In this document: piece after piece, positions 1 to 10,290 of the stretch
Numbering within the stretch: the stretch's first letter is position 1
Layout of the letters: every line of letters starts with the position of its first letter
From: Nipponacmea schrenckii
Taxonomy: Eukaryota; Mollusca; Gastropoda; Lottiidae
Reading direction: 5' to 3'
DNA: 64,000 nt
NCBI GenBank assembly: GCA_030562195.1
Contig: CM060199.1
Span: 26,804,338 to 26,868,337, forward strand
The notes under the pieces: model-generated
What the model was told of the DNA's origin: nothing
Database searches by the model: none
What the model saw: the letters and a program-made list of their open reading frames with translations, nothing else
Program-made: the position numbers and the translations under genes

Positions 1-982
1 AACAAACTCTATCAGGTGTCAAAAGACAGAATTAGGTTTGTCTTCTTCTTTAATTTGGACTAACAAAGTGCAATTACATGTACTCTTTCATTTGAAGTAA
101 GAAGAGTTAAAACATTCATGCAGGATTTCAAATATTTTGTCTTGAACAAAGAAGAATAATATCTTGTAATCTTTAATTGAAACTTAAAAAAAACAAAACA
201 AAAGAAACACAATTTTGAAGTGTCACTACTGAAATTAAATATCATAATTATATTTAGAGGCACATACTTCCCCATTAAATGATCACAAAATAAAATCAAA
301 AAAATAAATAAAATGAAAAAATATGAAACAACATTATACCCTAATGTTTTCTAATCAAATGTTAAAATGTACATGTAATAATTAACTTTAAATATGAAAC
401 AACATATAATAAGATTAGGATACTGTATATTTTTCTACTCGATGAAATTAAATGAAATGAATTTATATACATGAACAATGATAGAAAAGTAAGTAATTAA
501 TAAGGTACAGTATTTGTAAACAATAAACAAATTACAGAATTTGTTACCACGAAAAAAGCCCACAACTACAACTCTTCAAGTTTAGATAGCCTAGATCTAA
601 TAAGTTTCAACAAAATCAGATATAAACTGTAGCAAGTTAATTTGATGTGTTCACACTTAATCAAATGAAAATGAAAATTCACATAATCAACACACTTGAC
701 AGATCTGATCTGAATACCAATGACCAACCAGCAAAATATGTTTAACCTGATTCGAGAAAAATTATTGACTTGCATTTGGAATCAGATAAATATTTGGGGC
801 CTAGACATCACCCACGTTCAAATTCTTTTTTTGGGTTATTTATTAAGTTATTTCAATCTTTTTAAAGAATATTTTCTTTAAAAAAAAAATAAAAAAAATA
901 AACATAAACAGAATGAATTAGTCAGAAAATAAAGTAGGGCCATGTTGAAAAAACTGAGTGATAGCCATGGGCCACCATACAG
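1..982. other. AT-rich non-coding stretch
   Basis: No gene can be supported here. The sequence is very AT-rich with A-runs near 180-200 and 880-900. The open frames at 60-299 and 566-775 are low-complexity readings of AT-rich DNA with no recognisable domain. Confidence 0.6.
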
Positions 983-1815
983 GTGAGTTTGACACAATGC
1001 TTAAAACTCTTTTGTATCCAAAAAAATTATACAACGGCATCGGGTTGGATGCCAGACACGGGAGATGGGGAAATACAATCTCAAGAAGATAATTTACAAG
1101 CAGACGCCAACTTGGCGGCAGTTAGAACTAGTGTTATCAATTTGATCAATATCACCAAATTTCAAAATAATGAAGGTTATAAACAGAGGGTCGTATTTTA
1201 CAATAAACCTATTGATAGAAATAGCTGGGGTTCGTACATAAACTGGAGTCACTGCCCGTTGTTTGGATTACTTGAGCACAGGAAAGTTTATATTGGTCTA
1301 CCCTTCAAAATCCATCTTCAAAGATTAATAAATAACGATAGAATATTTTTTGGAGAAAACAATTCAAATGCTAAATTAGAAATAACCGATATCCAATTAT
1401 ACGTGCCAGTAATAACCCCAACAATCGAAGTAGAAACAAGACTTCTTAGTAGTTTGAAAAAAGATATTGAAATAGCATTTTTAAGAAGAAATACGATTGG
1501 ATCGATAACAATCACAGGGGAGAATTTCACATGGCAAGTGACGAATACCACAAAACCAGCGAGATATTTAATACTTGGTTTCAAAAATCTTCCAGATTCA
1601 CAAACGAACAACAACAACCTTTTTAAAGTAACTGGTGACAACTTTGGAGATCCTAAAATAAAAAGGGTTCAAGTAAGATTAAACAATGAAAATTATCCAA
1701 TCAACCCTTAAAAATTAATCCCGATACTAAGGACTTTAATGAGTTGTATAGAAACTTTAAGCTTATGAGCGAATTATTTGGAAATGTACCACAGTTTAAT
1801 TATTTCGATTTTATT
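983..1815 (+). pseudogene. Polinton-type major capsid protein, C-terminal part
   Basis: The frame from 983 to 1711 has no ATG at its 5' end (it opens on GTG), and family-like sequence begins only around 1030, so the N-terminal half is missing. The visible part includes SWGSYINWSHCPLFGLLEH and a run of beta-strand-rich sequence. This fits the second half of the double jelly-roll capsid protein carried by Polinton/Maverick and adintovirus-like elements. After the stop at 1711 a shifted frame continues to about 1815 and ends at the SINE array, so there is at least one frameshift. The packaging ATPase follows 1.1 kb downstream on the same strand, which supports a virion-gene block. The family call rests on recognition plus context, without any alignment. 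Confidence 0.55.
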
Positions 1816-1818
1816 TTG

Positions 1819-1984
1819 ATAGAGGGGGGGGGGGAACTACTATCTCGTAGTTCCGGGAAAGCACGGGCCTAGGAATCAGACCTAATTTTTATTTCCTCGC
1901 ACCGATCGGGATTCGAACCCACGGCACCTAGTCGCCTAGCAGACGACAGTCCAACTCGCTAACCACTGAGCCATTCACCACCCT
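1819..1984 (-). repeat. tRNA-derived SINE, copy 1
   Basis: Read on the minus strand it has a tRNA-like head with box A (TGGCTCAGTGG) and box B (GGTTCGAATCC), then a body, a GGAACTAC/GTAGTTCC hairpin, a C-run and a CTCTATC tail. These RNA polymerase III promoter boxes mark it as a tRNA SINE. It is not a tRNA gene, because the 3' end runs on without an acceptor-stem closure. Confidence 0.8.
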
Positions 1985-2104
1985 AAAAAAAGTGTTTTCA
2001 GAACTCAGTTTTAACGAGAAGTACTATCGCCTACACGATTCAAATGAATGTTCTCTTACACTCGCTCGGGGAGACAGCCATATATCCTGGCACTGGCAGA
2101 TTTA

Positions 2105-2270
2105 GATAGAGAGGGGGGGGAACTACTATCTCGTAGTTCCGGGAAAGCACGGGCCTAGGAATCTGACCTAATTTTTATTTCCTCGCACCGATCGGGATTC
2201 GAACACACGGCACCTAGTCGCCTAGCAGACGACAGTCCAACTCGCTAACCACTGAGCCATTCACCACCCT
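2105..2270 (-). repeat. tRNA-derived SINE, copy 2
   Basis: Nearly identical to the copy at 1819-1984, but one base in box B differs (TGTTCGAATCC). It is the middle member of the 285-bp tandem array. Confidence 0.8.
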
Positions 2271-2389
2271 AAAAGAGTGGTTTCAGAACTCAGTTTTAAC
2301 GAGAAGTACTGTCGCCTACACGATTCAAATGAATGTTCTCTTACACCCGCTCGGGGAGACAGACATATATCCTGGCACTGGCAGATTTA

Positions 2390-2510
2390 GATAGAGGGGG
2401 GGGGGGGGAACTACTATCTCGTAGTTCCGGGAAAGCACGGGCCTAGGAATCAGACCTAATTTTTATTTCCTCGCACCGATCGGGATTCGAACCCACGGCA
2501 CCTAGTCGCC
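2390..2510 (-). repeat. tRNA-derived SINE, copy 3 (head-truncated)
   Basis: It has the same tail, body and box B as the other copies but stops at 2510, before box A. Sequence of the Polinton small virion gene starts at once after the break. Confidence 0.75.
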
Positions 2511-2514
2511 TTGC

Positions 2515-2848
2515 AGGTGCTGTTGCCGGTGAAGCTAGTGGTATAGCGTCAGCGGTAAATAAGAAAAAGCCGAAGACGCTGCAAACAGAGAAAAACATAG
2601 ACATAATTTAGAAATGGAAAAGCCAAAGGTTCGGGAATCAAGGATATCTTAGCCAGCGTCAAACATTCAATCACGCAACCAAGAAAACAGTAAAAGAAGG
2701 TTTGTCTAAGTTAATTGACCAAATCGATACGGGTGAAACTGAGATTAAAAAAGAAGGAGAGGGATTAATACTTAATCACATTCGTAGTGGTGATGGTTTG
2801 TATCTTTCGAAATACAAAGGAGACGGTATTGTATTAGATCCTCATTAA
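2515..2848 (+). pseudogene. Polinton small hydrophobic/basic protein, C-terminal part
   Basis: One frame runs from about 2515 to the TAA at 2846-2848, with a single in-frame TAG near 2610. It opens with an Ala/Gly-rich hydrophobic stretch (GAVAGEASGIASAVNKKK), then a lysine-rich segment, and ends in a short motif GDGLYL...KGDGIVL. The stop lies 4 bp before the ATG of the packaging ATPase, the tight spacing usual in Polinton-type elements. Its position suggests a minor virion or membrane-interacting protein, but I cannot name the family. The 5' end was lost to the SINE array. Confidence 0.45.
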
Positions 2849-2852
2849 AAAA

Positions 2853-3749
2853 ATGGCTGCAAAATTTAAACATTCAGATAGGTTTCCACAAAATCCAATG
2901 TTAATGTGTATTGTTGGTCAATCAGGATCAGGAAAAACTCACCTCTTATTTAAGATATTAACAACACCCAAATTATTAGATTTTAATTCCCTTTACATTT
3001 ATACATCAACTCCAGATCAATTATATTATCAATTTCTTAAAGCCTTAGAATATTTACAAAAAGAAGACATACAGCAAATATTTCGAATTTATGAACAGAA
3101 AGAAGATCTTCAAAATGGCAAAACTATTGAAGAATTTATAAATTATTGTATAAAAGAAAACAACCCATCATTAACACTAACTGATATTCAAGTTTTACTA
3201 ACCAACAATGTGAATGATTTAGATTTGTCTAATATCGACAAGAAAAGGAAAAACCTGATCATTTTCGATGACTGTGTAGCACAATCAAACCAAACAGTTC
3301 AACAAGAATTCTTTACTAAAGGAAGACATCACAATTGTCATTGTATATACCAATCTCAATCATTTTATGGAATGGACGGAATGTTTATTAGAAAGAACGC
3401 TAATTGTTTTATTTTGTTTGAATTAAACGATAAAGATCTATCTCAAATACTCCAATCAATAATTCATGGTATGGAGAAAGATGAATTTAAAAAACTTTGT
3501 AGAAGGCAATGGAACAATCCTGACGATCATGGATATATCTTTTGTAAATACAAGAAAACCAGCTGGACAAAAAGTTATGACAAATATTTGCAATTAAAAA
3601 TGACTGATTGGAATAAAATATTAAAGAGAAATAAAGAATACATTAAAACTAAAGATAAATTAAAATCTAAAATTGAAGATAGAAGATTATCGCAAATGGG
3701 AATGGAGGAGAGTTTATCAACTTTATTTAAGCCTCTATTAAAACAATAA
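2853..3749 (+). CDS. A32/FtsK-HerA-like genome-packaging ATPase (Polinton)
   Basis: 298 codons from ATG 2853. The Walker A loop GQSGSGKT is at residues 22-29 and Walker B NLIIFDD at 134-140, followed by a conserved region with FTKGRHHNCHCIYQSQ typical of the A32-type packaging ATPases of Polintons, adintoviruses and large DNA viruses. In those relatives the enzyme drives DNA into a preformed capsid using ATP. The frame continues open for another 67 codons after the TAA at 3747-3749, up to the assembly gap. The TAA may therefore be a nonsense change in a longer ORF, or the downstream part may be a second gene. The ATPase core is uninterrupted. The ATG lies 4 bp after the stop of the upstream small gene. 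Confidence 0.8.
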   Translation: MAAKFKHSDRFPQNPMLMCIVGQSGSGKTHLLFKILTTPKLLDFNSLYIYTSTPDQLYYQFLKALEYLQKEDIQQIFRIYEQKEDLQNGKTIEEFINYCIKENNPSLTLTDIQVLLTNNVNDLDLSNIDKKRKNLIIFDDCVAQSNQTVQQEFFTKGRHHNCHCIYQSQSFYGMDGMFIRKNANCFILFELNDKDLSQILQSIIHGMEKDEFKKLCRRQWNNPDDHGYIFCKYKKTSWTKSYDKYLQLKMTDWNKILKRNKEYIKTKDKLKSKIEDRRLSQMGMEESLSTLFKPLLKQ

Positions 3750-4646
3750 GAAAATATTCCTGCTATACAAAATGTTCCACCTCCTGCTATACAAAATTTC
3801 CCAGAAAATGAATTTATTATAAAATCACTTGATGATATAAAACGTTATTTTTCAAATCCTGACCCAACTTTACCAAAGTCTATTAAACCAGTTGTGGATG
3901 ATTATGGGTTATTATTCAATGGTTTTAGAATCATCGATCATCGTTACCCTNNNNNNNNNNNNNNNNNNNNNNNNNNNNNNNNNNNNNNNNNNNNNNNNNN
4001 NNNNNNNNNNNNNNNNNNNNNNNNNNNNNNNNNNNNNNNNNNNNNNNNNNNNNNNNNNNNNNNNNNNNNNNNNNNNNNNNNNNNNNNNNNNNNNNNNNNN
4101 NNNNNNNNNNNNNNNNNNNNNNNNNNNNNNNNNNNNNNNNNNNNNNNNNNNNNNNNNNNNNNNNNNNNNNNNNNNNNNNNNNNNNNNNNNNNNNNNNNNN
4201 NNNNNNNNNNNNNNNNNNNNNNNNNNNNNNNNNNNNNNNNNNNNNNNNNNNNNNNNNNNNNNNNNNNNNNNNNNNNNNNNNNNNNNNNNNNNNNNNNNNN
4301 NNNNNNNNNNNNNNNNNNNNNNNNNNNNNNNNNNNNNNNNNNNNNNNNNNNNNNNNNNNNNNNNNNNNNNNNNNNNNNNNNNNNNNNNNNNNNNNNNNNN
4401 NNNNNNNNNNNNNNNNNNNNNNNNNNNNNNNNNNNNNNNNNNNNNNNNNNAAAATATGGGTATTTTACAGCTTTAAATGTTATTTTAATACGACACCCTT
4501 CGAATAGCCCGTTGATCTTCAACGCAGTGTCTGACAGTGATAGTGATATAACAAAAGGTAAACAAACAAACGTCAAACGATCATCGATCATCGGGACTAA
4601 ACTATTATTCATAATGGTTAGAGCTGATTCTAAATCAATTAAGTAA
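3750..4646 (+). pseudogene. Open continuation of the ATPase frame, spanning the gap
   Basis: From 3750 to the gap at 3951 the ATPase frame stays open and encodes a repetitive PPPAIQNFPEN-like linker, then GLLFNGFRIIDHRYP just before the Ns. After the gap, 4451-4646 is open in some frames but cannot be joined with certainty. It is either a C-terminal extension of the ATPase or a following gene. No function is claimed. Confidence 0.3.
3951..4450. other. Assembly gap (500 N)
   Basis: Exactly 500 N. Round-number gaps are scaffolding placeholders, so the true distance is unknown. Open frames crossing it are artefacts. Confidence 0.99.
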
Positions 4647-4858
4647 CTAAAAGTATGTCTTACTTATGAAGCGCTATTCCATTTTCTTTATTCCTCTGGT
4701 TATTGCAACCAAAACAACAACATTTTTGAGGCATGGTCGTCGACGACGTCAACTGTCGTTAACGCGAAGTAGACCTCTTATAAAATGGCCGCCGACCTCC
4801 AGTGACGGCACAACGTCACGTGATATGTGTGGACTCTAGTTCTATTTATAACTCTATG

Positions 4859-5242
4859 ACATGAACCAACCGTTGCTTTTACAATCCCAGATTCTCGTCA
4901 TTAGCAAACCATACGTCACTAATAAATGTATCCAATCAGTGATCTCATAAAATTTGGACAAATTCAAAATGGAGGCCTCTATTGAATCATGGCTTTCATT
5001 AATTCAAAACATTTCCCCGCAATAGTTTGTTGCAAGGAATCTCATTGGTAGAAGAGTAAACTCTCAACCAATCAAAATTAATTCAAAATGGAGGCCTCTA
5101 TTGAATCATTGCTTTCATTAATTCAAAACATTTCCCTGCAATAGTTTGCTGCAAGGAATCTCATTGGTAGAAGAGTAAACTCTCGACCAATCAAAATTAA
5201 TGACGATAATTTGGGATTGGGAAAGCAACGGTTGGTTCGTGT
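4859..5242. mobile_element. Short terminal-inverted-repeat element (MITE-like)
   Basis: The left end ACATGAACCAACCGTTGCTT (4859) is matched in reverse complement by the right end at about 5200-5242. The match extends about 45 bp with a few mismatches and includes the CAATCCCA and CGTCATTA blocks. There is no coding capacity, which fits a non-autonomous DNA transposon. Target-site duplication is unclear; CTATG occurs near both ends but not flush. Confidence 0.65.
4961..5198. repeat. 119-bp direct duplication inside the MITE
   Basis: Copy 1 is 4961-5079 and copy 2 is 5080-5198, nearly identical. Each starts AATTCAAAATGGAGGCCTCT and contains CTCATTGGTAGAAGAG. The duplication accounts for about 60% of the element. 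Confidence 0.85.
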
Positions 5243-6299
5243 ATGCTATGTATCCAAACGTTACTTTAGGGACATGATATATAACTTATGATATCAGTAT
5301 AGCCCACAAATCTGGCGGCTTCCGAGCTATTTCTCGTTGAGCGTAAAACATATGTTTTATTTAAGGATTAAATGCTGATTGTTTTTGCGACTATTTGGCG
5401 AAACCATTCATGCAAGATTTAACATGTGACAATTCGACGCTATCTAACAATAAACGTAAAGAAAATCTTTATTCAGTCCTTATAATGTATGTACAATGTT
5501 CGTGAATGTTAAACTTTTATGGATACTTTACCTACAATGGTTATAAAACACGTATAACAAAATCAGAAACAAAGCGCTCGTCAGCGTGTGAAATCAACTT
5601 TTCTCGCTGTGATACAAGTAATAAAGCAAGCCAAATGGTTCATTCTTATTATAAGAGTCTCCAAGACAAATTCCATCACGTCTATCAGTAGAAGATGGTA
5701 GTGCCATATTCCAAAAATCAGAAATGACAATTATAGAAAACTAAAAACATTTATTTGTATTTAACAGGTTATAGGCTATACTTCTCGCGAGTTATTATTT
5801 TTTATATATATATAAATATATAATGAAATAACAGAACATAAGAAAACCACCCAACAGATACAGACCCTTTATCCCAAATCTCAATAAAATATATTTGTCC
5901 CACCCTAGGCCTGTACATGTAGGAGAATCCATCCCTCCCTTCCCCGCAAAAAAAAAAAGAATATTAAATCGCTTATTGTCAAAAATGCGTATTTTCGTCT
6001 ATTAATAAAAAAAAATAAAAAAAAAAAAAAAAAAAACACACATACACATTTCAATAATCTCAATTCGAATGTTGCTAAAACTACTCTAGTTCACGTAATA
6101 TGATCTTCGGAAGATACAAGAAGTACGAAAATCCAAACAAACTAAGTTTGATCAAATTAAGGTCTGTATCTAAAAGTAAGGAGTGTTCCGCTACACCGCT
6201 TCCAAGAAAATCGATACCTCCATAATTTCACAATGGAGATACGAATAGCAAAGAATAACCACTCAGGCTTAATTGCTCATTAGTCACATTACCCAAAAG
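5243..6299. other. Non-coding stretch
   Basis: No supportable gene. It contains a TATATA-rich block near 5805-5822 and a nearly pure A-tract near 6008-6036. The small frame at 5506-5691 shows no domain. Confidence 0.5.
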
Positions 6300-8746
6300 C
6301 TATTGATGTCCAGAGAGTCGTTACTTATGTACTTTATTATTTCTTATCGACACTACATGCAACACCTGTCGCACCGAGACGATAAAATCACGACCGATTC
6401 TGAATAGTTATAAGCTATTTCACTTATTTGACTTAATTCGATTAGTAAATAATGCTACGAACGTAACTCGTAAAAGAGTTAAAATGGTAATAAATGTAGA
6501 AATCTGGGCCTAAGGAATATACCCAAAATTCGATAAAACTACCACACGGACCGTGCATTCAATGATAGCGTCCCTTTGACTCGATACACCGAGATCCCAT
6601 TTAAACTCTTTAAGGACTCGACCGTAGTTTAAAACATCCTTTAAGGACATTGTAAGAACGTACATGGGTCAAATTCTAGAGTAAATGTGTACTTCTAGGT
6701 AGTTACGCAAAAATTCTATGAAAGCTCCGTTAATTAAATAACGAGATCGCTACGCAGGAAGTGTGTAGGTAATTATTGTTACGATAAGGTATTGTCACTG
6801 ACCATTATACGTCTCTATGTGTTTCGAATCGATCGCATTAGAGTTGAAAAGCGCTGAATTTACCTACCCGCAAAAACTGGGGCCCTTTGATCCTGGTAAA
6901 TATACAACGATCGCGTTCAGTATAACATGCGAGAATTTCTAATTGGTGTTATAGCCGCGAAAGAATTCCATTGTCTCGAGAAGAAACTTATACATTACTG
7001 CTATAGACTCTTTAATATTTCTTAACGACACTTCATGCAATACTTTTCGCACTGAGACAATAAAATCAAGACCGCTTCAAAACGTTAACACGCTATTTCA
7101 TTAATATTCAACCTATCCATGTTGAAAAAAAAATATATAAATTGCTAATTATGTCTTAATTCTATAAGTAAGTTATGATACGAACGTAACGCATACAAGT
7201 ATCAGAAAAGTAGAATTCTAGGCCTGAGGAATATACCCGAATATGACCGTGCAATGACCGTGCATTCAATGATAAAATCGTCTGTTTCGACCGACGCTAT
7301 GAAAACGACACAAACCTTTTCGACCACGCCCCGTATACCGTGCGACGTGACGTGTAAGTCGCTACTAAAATGCGTACGTTATGACCTAATTCTATTAGTG
7401 ATGCTACGAACGTAACGCGTAAAAGGGTTAAAATTGTAGTACATTTTTTGCCTTAGGAATATACCCAAAAATCGATAAAATCTCCAAATGAACATAGCGC
7501 CTCGTTGTCTCGATAGACCGAAATCCCATTTAGATTCTCTAGAGAATCGACCGTGGCTAAAAAAAATCGTCTGCTTCGGATTGCCGCTATAAAATCGATA
7601 CAACCCTTTTCGATCGCGCTAATTTGTTATGATTATACCGTTTAGGCTGCGTACGTTAACCCTATCGGTAAATCGTAAGAACGTGTCCAATTCTAGAGTT
7701 CGTGTTATAGCCCCGAGCACTATGGATATTCGTATAGGGTCTTTTTTTTTTGACATAAAAAAATTATACATATAGACTCTTTAATATTTCTAAACGATAC
7801 TTCGTACAGCACTGTACTGAGACTATAGAATCACGACCAATTCTAAATGGTAATACGTTATTTCATTAATATTTAACGTATCCACATCTGAGAAAGTATA
7901 AATCGTGCCCTTTTTCTCCTAGAAATATACAACGCTCGCGTTCAAAATGGAATTTCTAGTACATGGATATTCGTATAGGGCCCCTTTGACTCGAGAAGAA
8001 ACTTAACATTAACCTCATAAACTCTTCATACAATGCCTGTCGCATCGACTCTATTTCATTGATATTTAACCTATCCGCGTCGCAGAAAGTATTGTTTCTA
8101 AAATGCGAACGTTATGACCTAATTCTATTAGTGATGATGCGAACGTATCGCGAAAAGGGTTAAAATTGTAGTAAATTCTTGGCCTAATGAATAAACCCAA
8201 AAATTGATAAACTACATTCAATTATGTCCCTTTGTCTCGACAGGCCGAGATCCTATTTGGACTTAACCGGTCGCGGGTTAAAAAAAATAGCCTGCTTAAG
8301 CTGCCACTATAAAATCGATACAATCCTTTTCGCGCCGATTTGTTATATACCATGAAGAATGCACAAGTTATGACCCCTATCTAATTTAATATTCCTAAAC
8401 GACACCAACACCTGACCTACTCTTTGAGTAATGATGCGAACGTAACGCGTAAAAGGGTTTAAATTGTAGTAAATTCTAAGGAATATACCCGAAAATCGAT
8501 AAAATACATTCAATTATGTCCCTTTGTCTCGACAGACCGAGATCCCAGTTAAACTCTCTATAGACTCGACGGTTTTAAAAAAAAGTAAATCGTCTGCTTT
8601 GGCTGCCGGTATTAAATCGTTACAATCCTTTTACCACCGCGCGCCGTATACCACGCACGCGCGCAGGTACGCGCACCGTGATGTTTCGGGTCCCTCGCGC
8701 ATGCGCAGATCAAGGCGCCCCTAGCCACGACCTTTGACCCCGATAC

Positions 8747-8856
8747 TCCTCAGCCAATCAGCGTCTAGTACTACCTTTGAACCCGATACTCCGCAGCCAA
8801 TCAGCGTTCAGTATTACCTTTGACCCCGCCCCCTCATTTGCATATTTAGGGGCTGT
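8747..8856 (+). promoter_or_regulatory. Promoter-like module, copy 1 (CCAAT, GC-box, octamer)
   Basis: Two CAGCCAATCAGCG CCAAT-type boxes about 45 bp apart are followed by CCCCGCCCCC, the octamer ATTTGCAT and an AT-rich CATATTTAGG. This combination is known from histone H2B and snRNA-type promoters. No histone or snRNA gene follows, so promoter function is inference only. Confidence 0.4.
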
Positions 8857-10166
8857 GAGGTACCATTTAAACTCTATAGACTCGGCCGGAGGTTAAAAAA
8901 ATCGTCTGCTTCGACTGCCTGTATAAAATCAATACAATCCTTTAAGACCACGCGCCGATTTGTTATATACCATTAGGAATGCACACGTCATGACCCCTAT
9001 GGCTAACCCTTTAATATTTCTTATAAAGGGTTAAAATTGTAGCAAATTATTTGCCTAAGGAATATACCCTAAAATCGATAAACTACATTCAATGATGTCC
9101 CTTTGTCTCTACAGACCGAGATCCCCGTTTGGACTCTATACACTCGTCCGCGGGTTTTAAAAAAAAAATCGTCTGCTTAAGACTACAAAATCGATACAAT
9201 CCTTTTCGTACCGATTTGTTATATACCATTAGGAATGCACACGTTATAACCCCTATCAAATTTAATATCCCTAAACGACACCAACACCTGACCTAATTCT
9301 ATTAGTAATGATGCGAGCGTAACGCGTAAAAGTGTTTAAATTGTAGTAAATTATTGACCTAAGGAATATACCCGAAAATCGATAAAGTACATTCATGATT
9401 TCCCTTTGTCTCGATAGAGCGAGATCCCATTTAAACTATATACACTCGGCCGAAGGTAACAAAAAAAATCGTCTGTTTCGGCTGCCTGTATAAAAATCAA
9501 TACAAGCCTTTTCGTACCTATTTGTTATATACCATTTAGGATGTATACGTTAAGACCCCTATGGCAAACCCTTTAATATTTCTTATAAAGGGTTAAAATG
9601 GTAGTAAATTATTGACCTAAGGAATATACCCGAAAATCGATAAAATACATTCATGATGCCCCTTTGTCTCCATAGACCGAGACCCCATTTTTGACTCTAT
9701 AGACTCGTCCGCGGGTTGTAAAAAAATCGTCTGCTTAAAACGGCCACTATAAAATCGATACAATCCTTTTCGCGCAGATTTGTTATATACCATTAAGAAC
9801 GCACACGTTATGACCCCTATCTAATTTAATATTCCTAAACGACATACAACACTTGACCTTATTCTATGAGTAATGATGCGAACGTAACGCGTAAAAGGGT
9901 TTAAATTGTAGTAAATTCTTTATACTCGAAAATCGATAAAATACATTCAATTATGTCCCTTTGTCTCGACAGACCGAGATCCCAGTTAAACTCTCTTTAG
10001 ACTCGACGGTTTAAAAAAAAAAATCGTCAGCTTCGGTACGTTACAACCCTTTTCGACCGCGCGCCGTATACCCCGCACCGTGACGTACGCGCACCGTGAC
10101 GTTTCCGGTCTCTCGCGCACGCGCAGAAATCAAGGCGCCGCTAGCCACGACCTTTGACCCCGATAC

Positions 10167-10277
10167 TCCTCAGCCAATCAGCGTTTAGTATTACCTTTTG
10201 ACCCCGATACTCCTCAGCCAATCAGCGTTCAGTATTACCTTAGACCACGCCCCCTCATTTGCATATTTAGGGGCTGT
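10167..10277 (+). promoter_or_regulatory. Promoter-like module, copy 2 (CCAAT, octamer)
   Basis: A repeat of the module at 8747-8856, offset by 1420 bp: two CAGCCAATCAGCG boxes, then CACGCCCCCTC, ATTTGCAT and ATATTTAGGGGCTGT. It ends 14 bp before the 3' end of the minus-strand polymerase B pseudogene, so it would point antisense into that gene. Confidence 0.4.
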
Positions 10278-10290
10278 ATCACCATTCCTT

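Larger units (their letters stand above)
1819..2510 (-). repeat. Tandem array of a SINE-containing unit (about 2.4 copies)
   Basis: Units start at 1819, 2105 and 2390, a period of 285-286 bp. Each unit is a tRNA-derived SINE (minus strand) followed by about 120 bp of other sequence (for example 1985-2104). The third unit stops inside the SINE at 2510. Copies differ at only a few bases, so the amplification is recent compared with the decayed capsid gene it interrupts. Confidence 0.85.
6300..10277. repeat. Degenerate tandem-repeat region with higher-order structure
   Basis: The same ordered blocks recur: GATGCGAACGTAACGCGTAA, then GGTTAAAATTGTAG, GGAATATACCC, AAAATCGATAAA, CCCTTTGTCTCGA, AATCGTCTGCTT and CGATACAATCCTTTTCG. 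Landmarks at about 6447, 7402, 8132, 8430, 9010, 9307, 9585 and 9873 give spacings of roughly 290 bp in the right half and 700-950 bp in the left half. Stretches around 8430-8856 recur at 9873-10277, offset by about 1.42-1.44 kb, which is a higher-order repeat. Small ORFs here (7379-7603, 8524-8724) are readings of the repeat and are not genes. Confidence 0.75.

Noticed and set aside
1830..1984. tRNA gene
   Set aside because: Box A and box B are present, but the sequence continues into a SINE body with a hairpin and C-run, and it occurs in several copies. It is a tRNA-derived SINE.
3892..4646. Open frames crossing the N gap on both strands
   Set aside because: Most of their length is N. Only the 3750-3950 continuation of the ATPase frame is real sequence.
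8524..8724. Arg-rich 66-codon ORF
   Set aside because: It is a reading of a GC-rich part of the tandem repeat and is not conserved in frame in the second copy near 9960-10130.
9003..9015. TTAA plus CCCTTT-like piggyBac end in the satellite
   Set aside because: CCCTTTAATATTTCTTATAAAGGG is a tiny palindrome (split here by the repeat unit) with no partner end and no TTAA pair.
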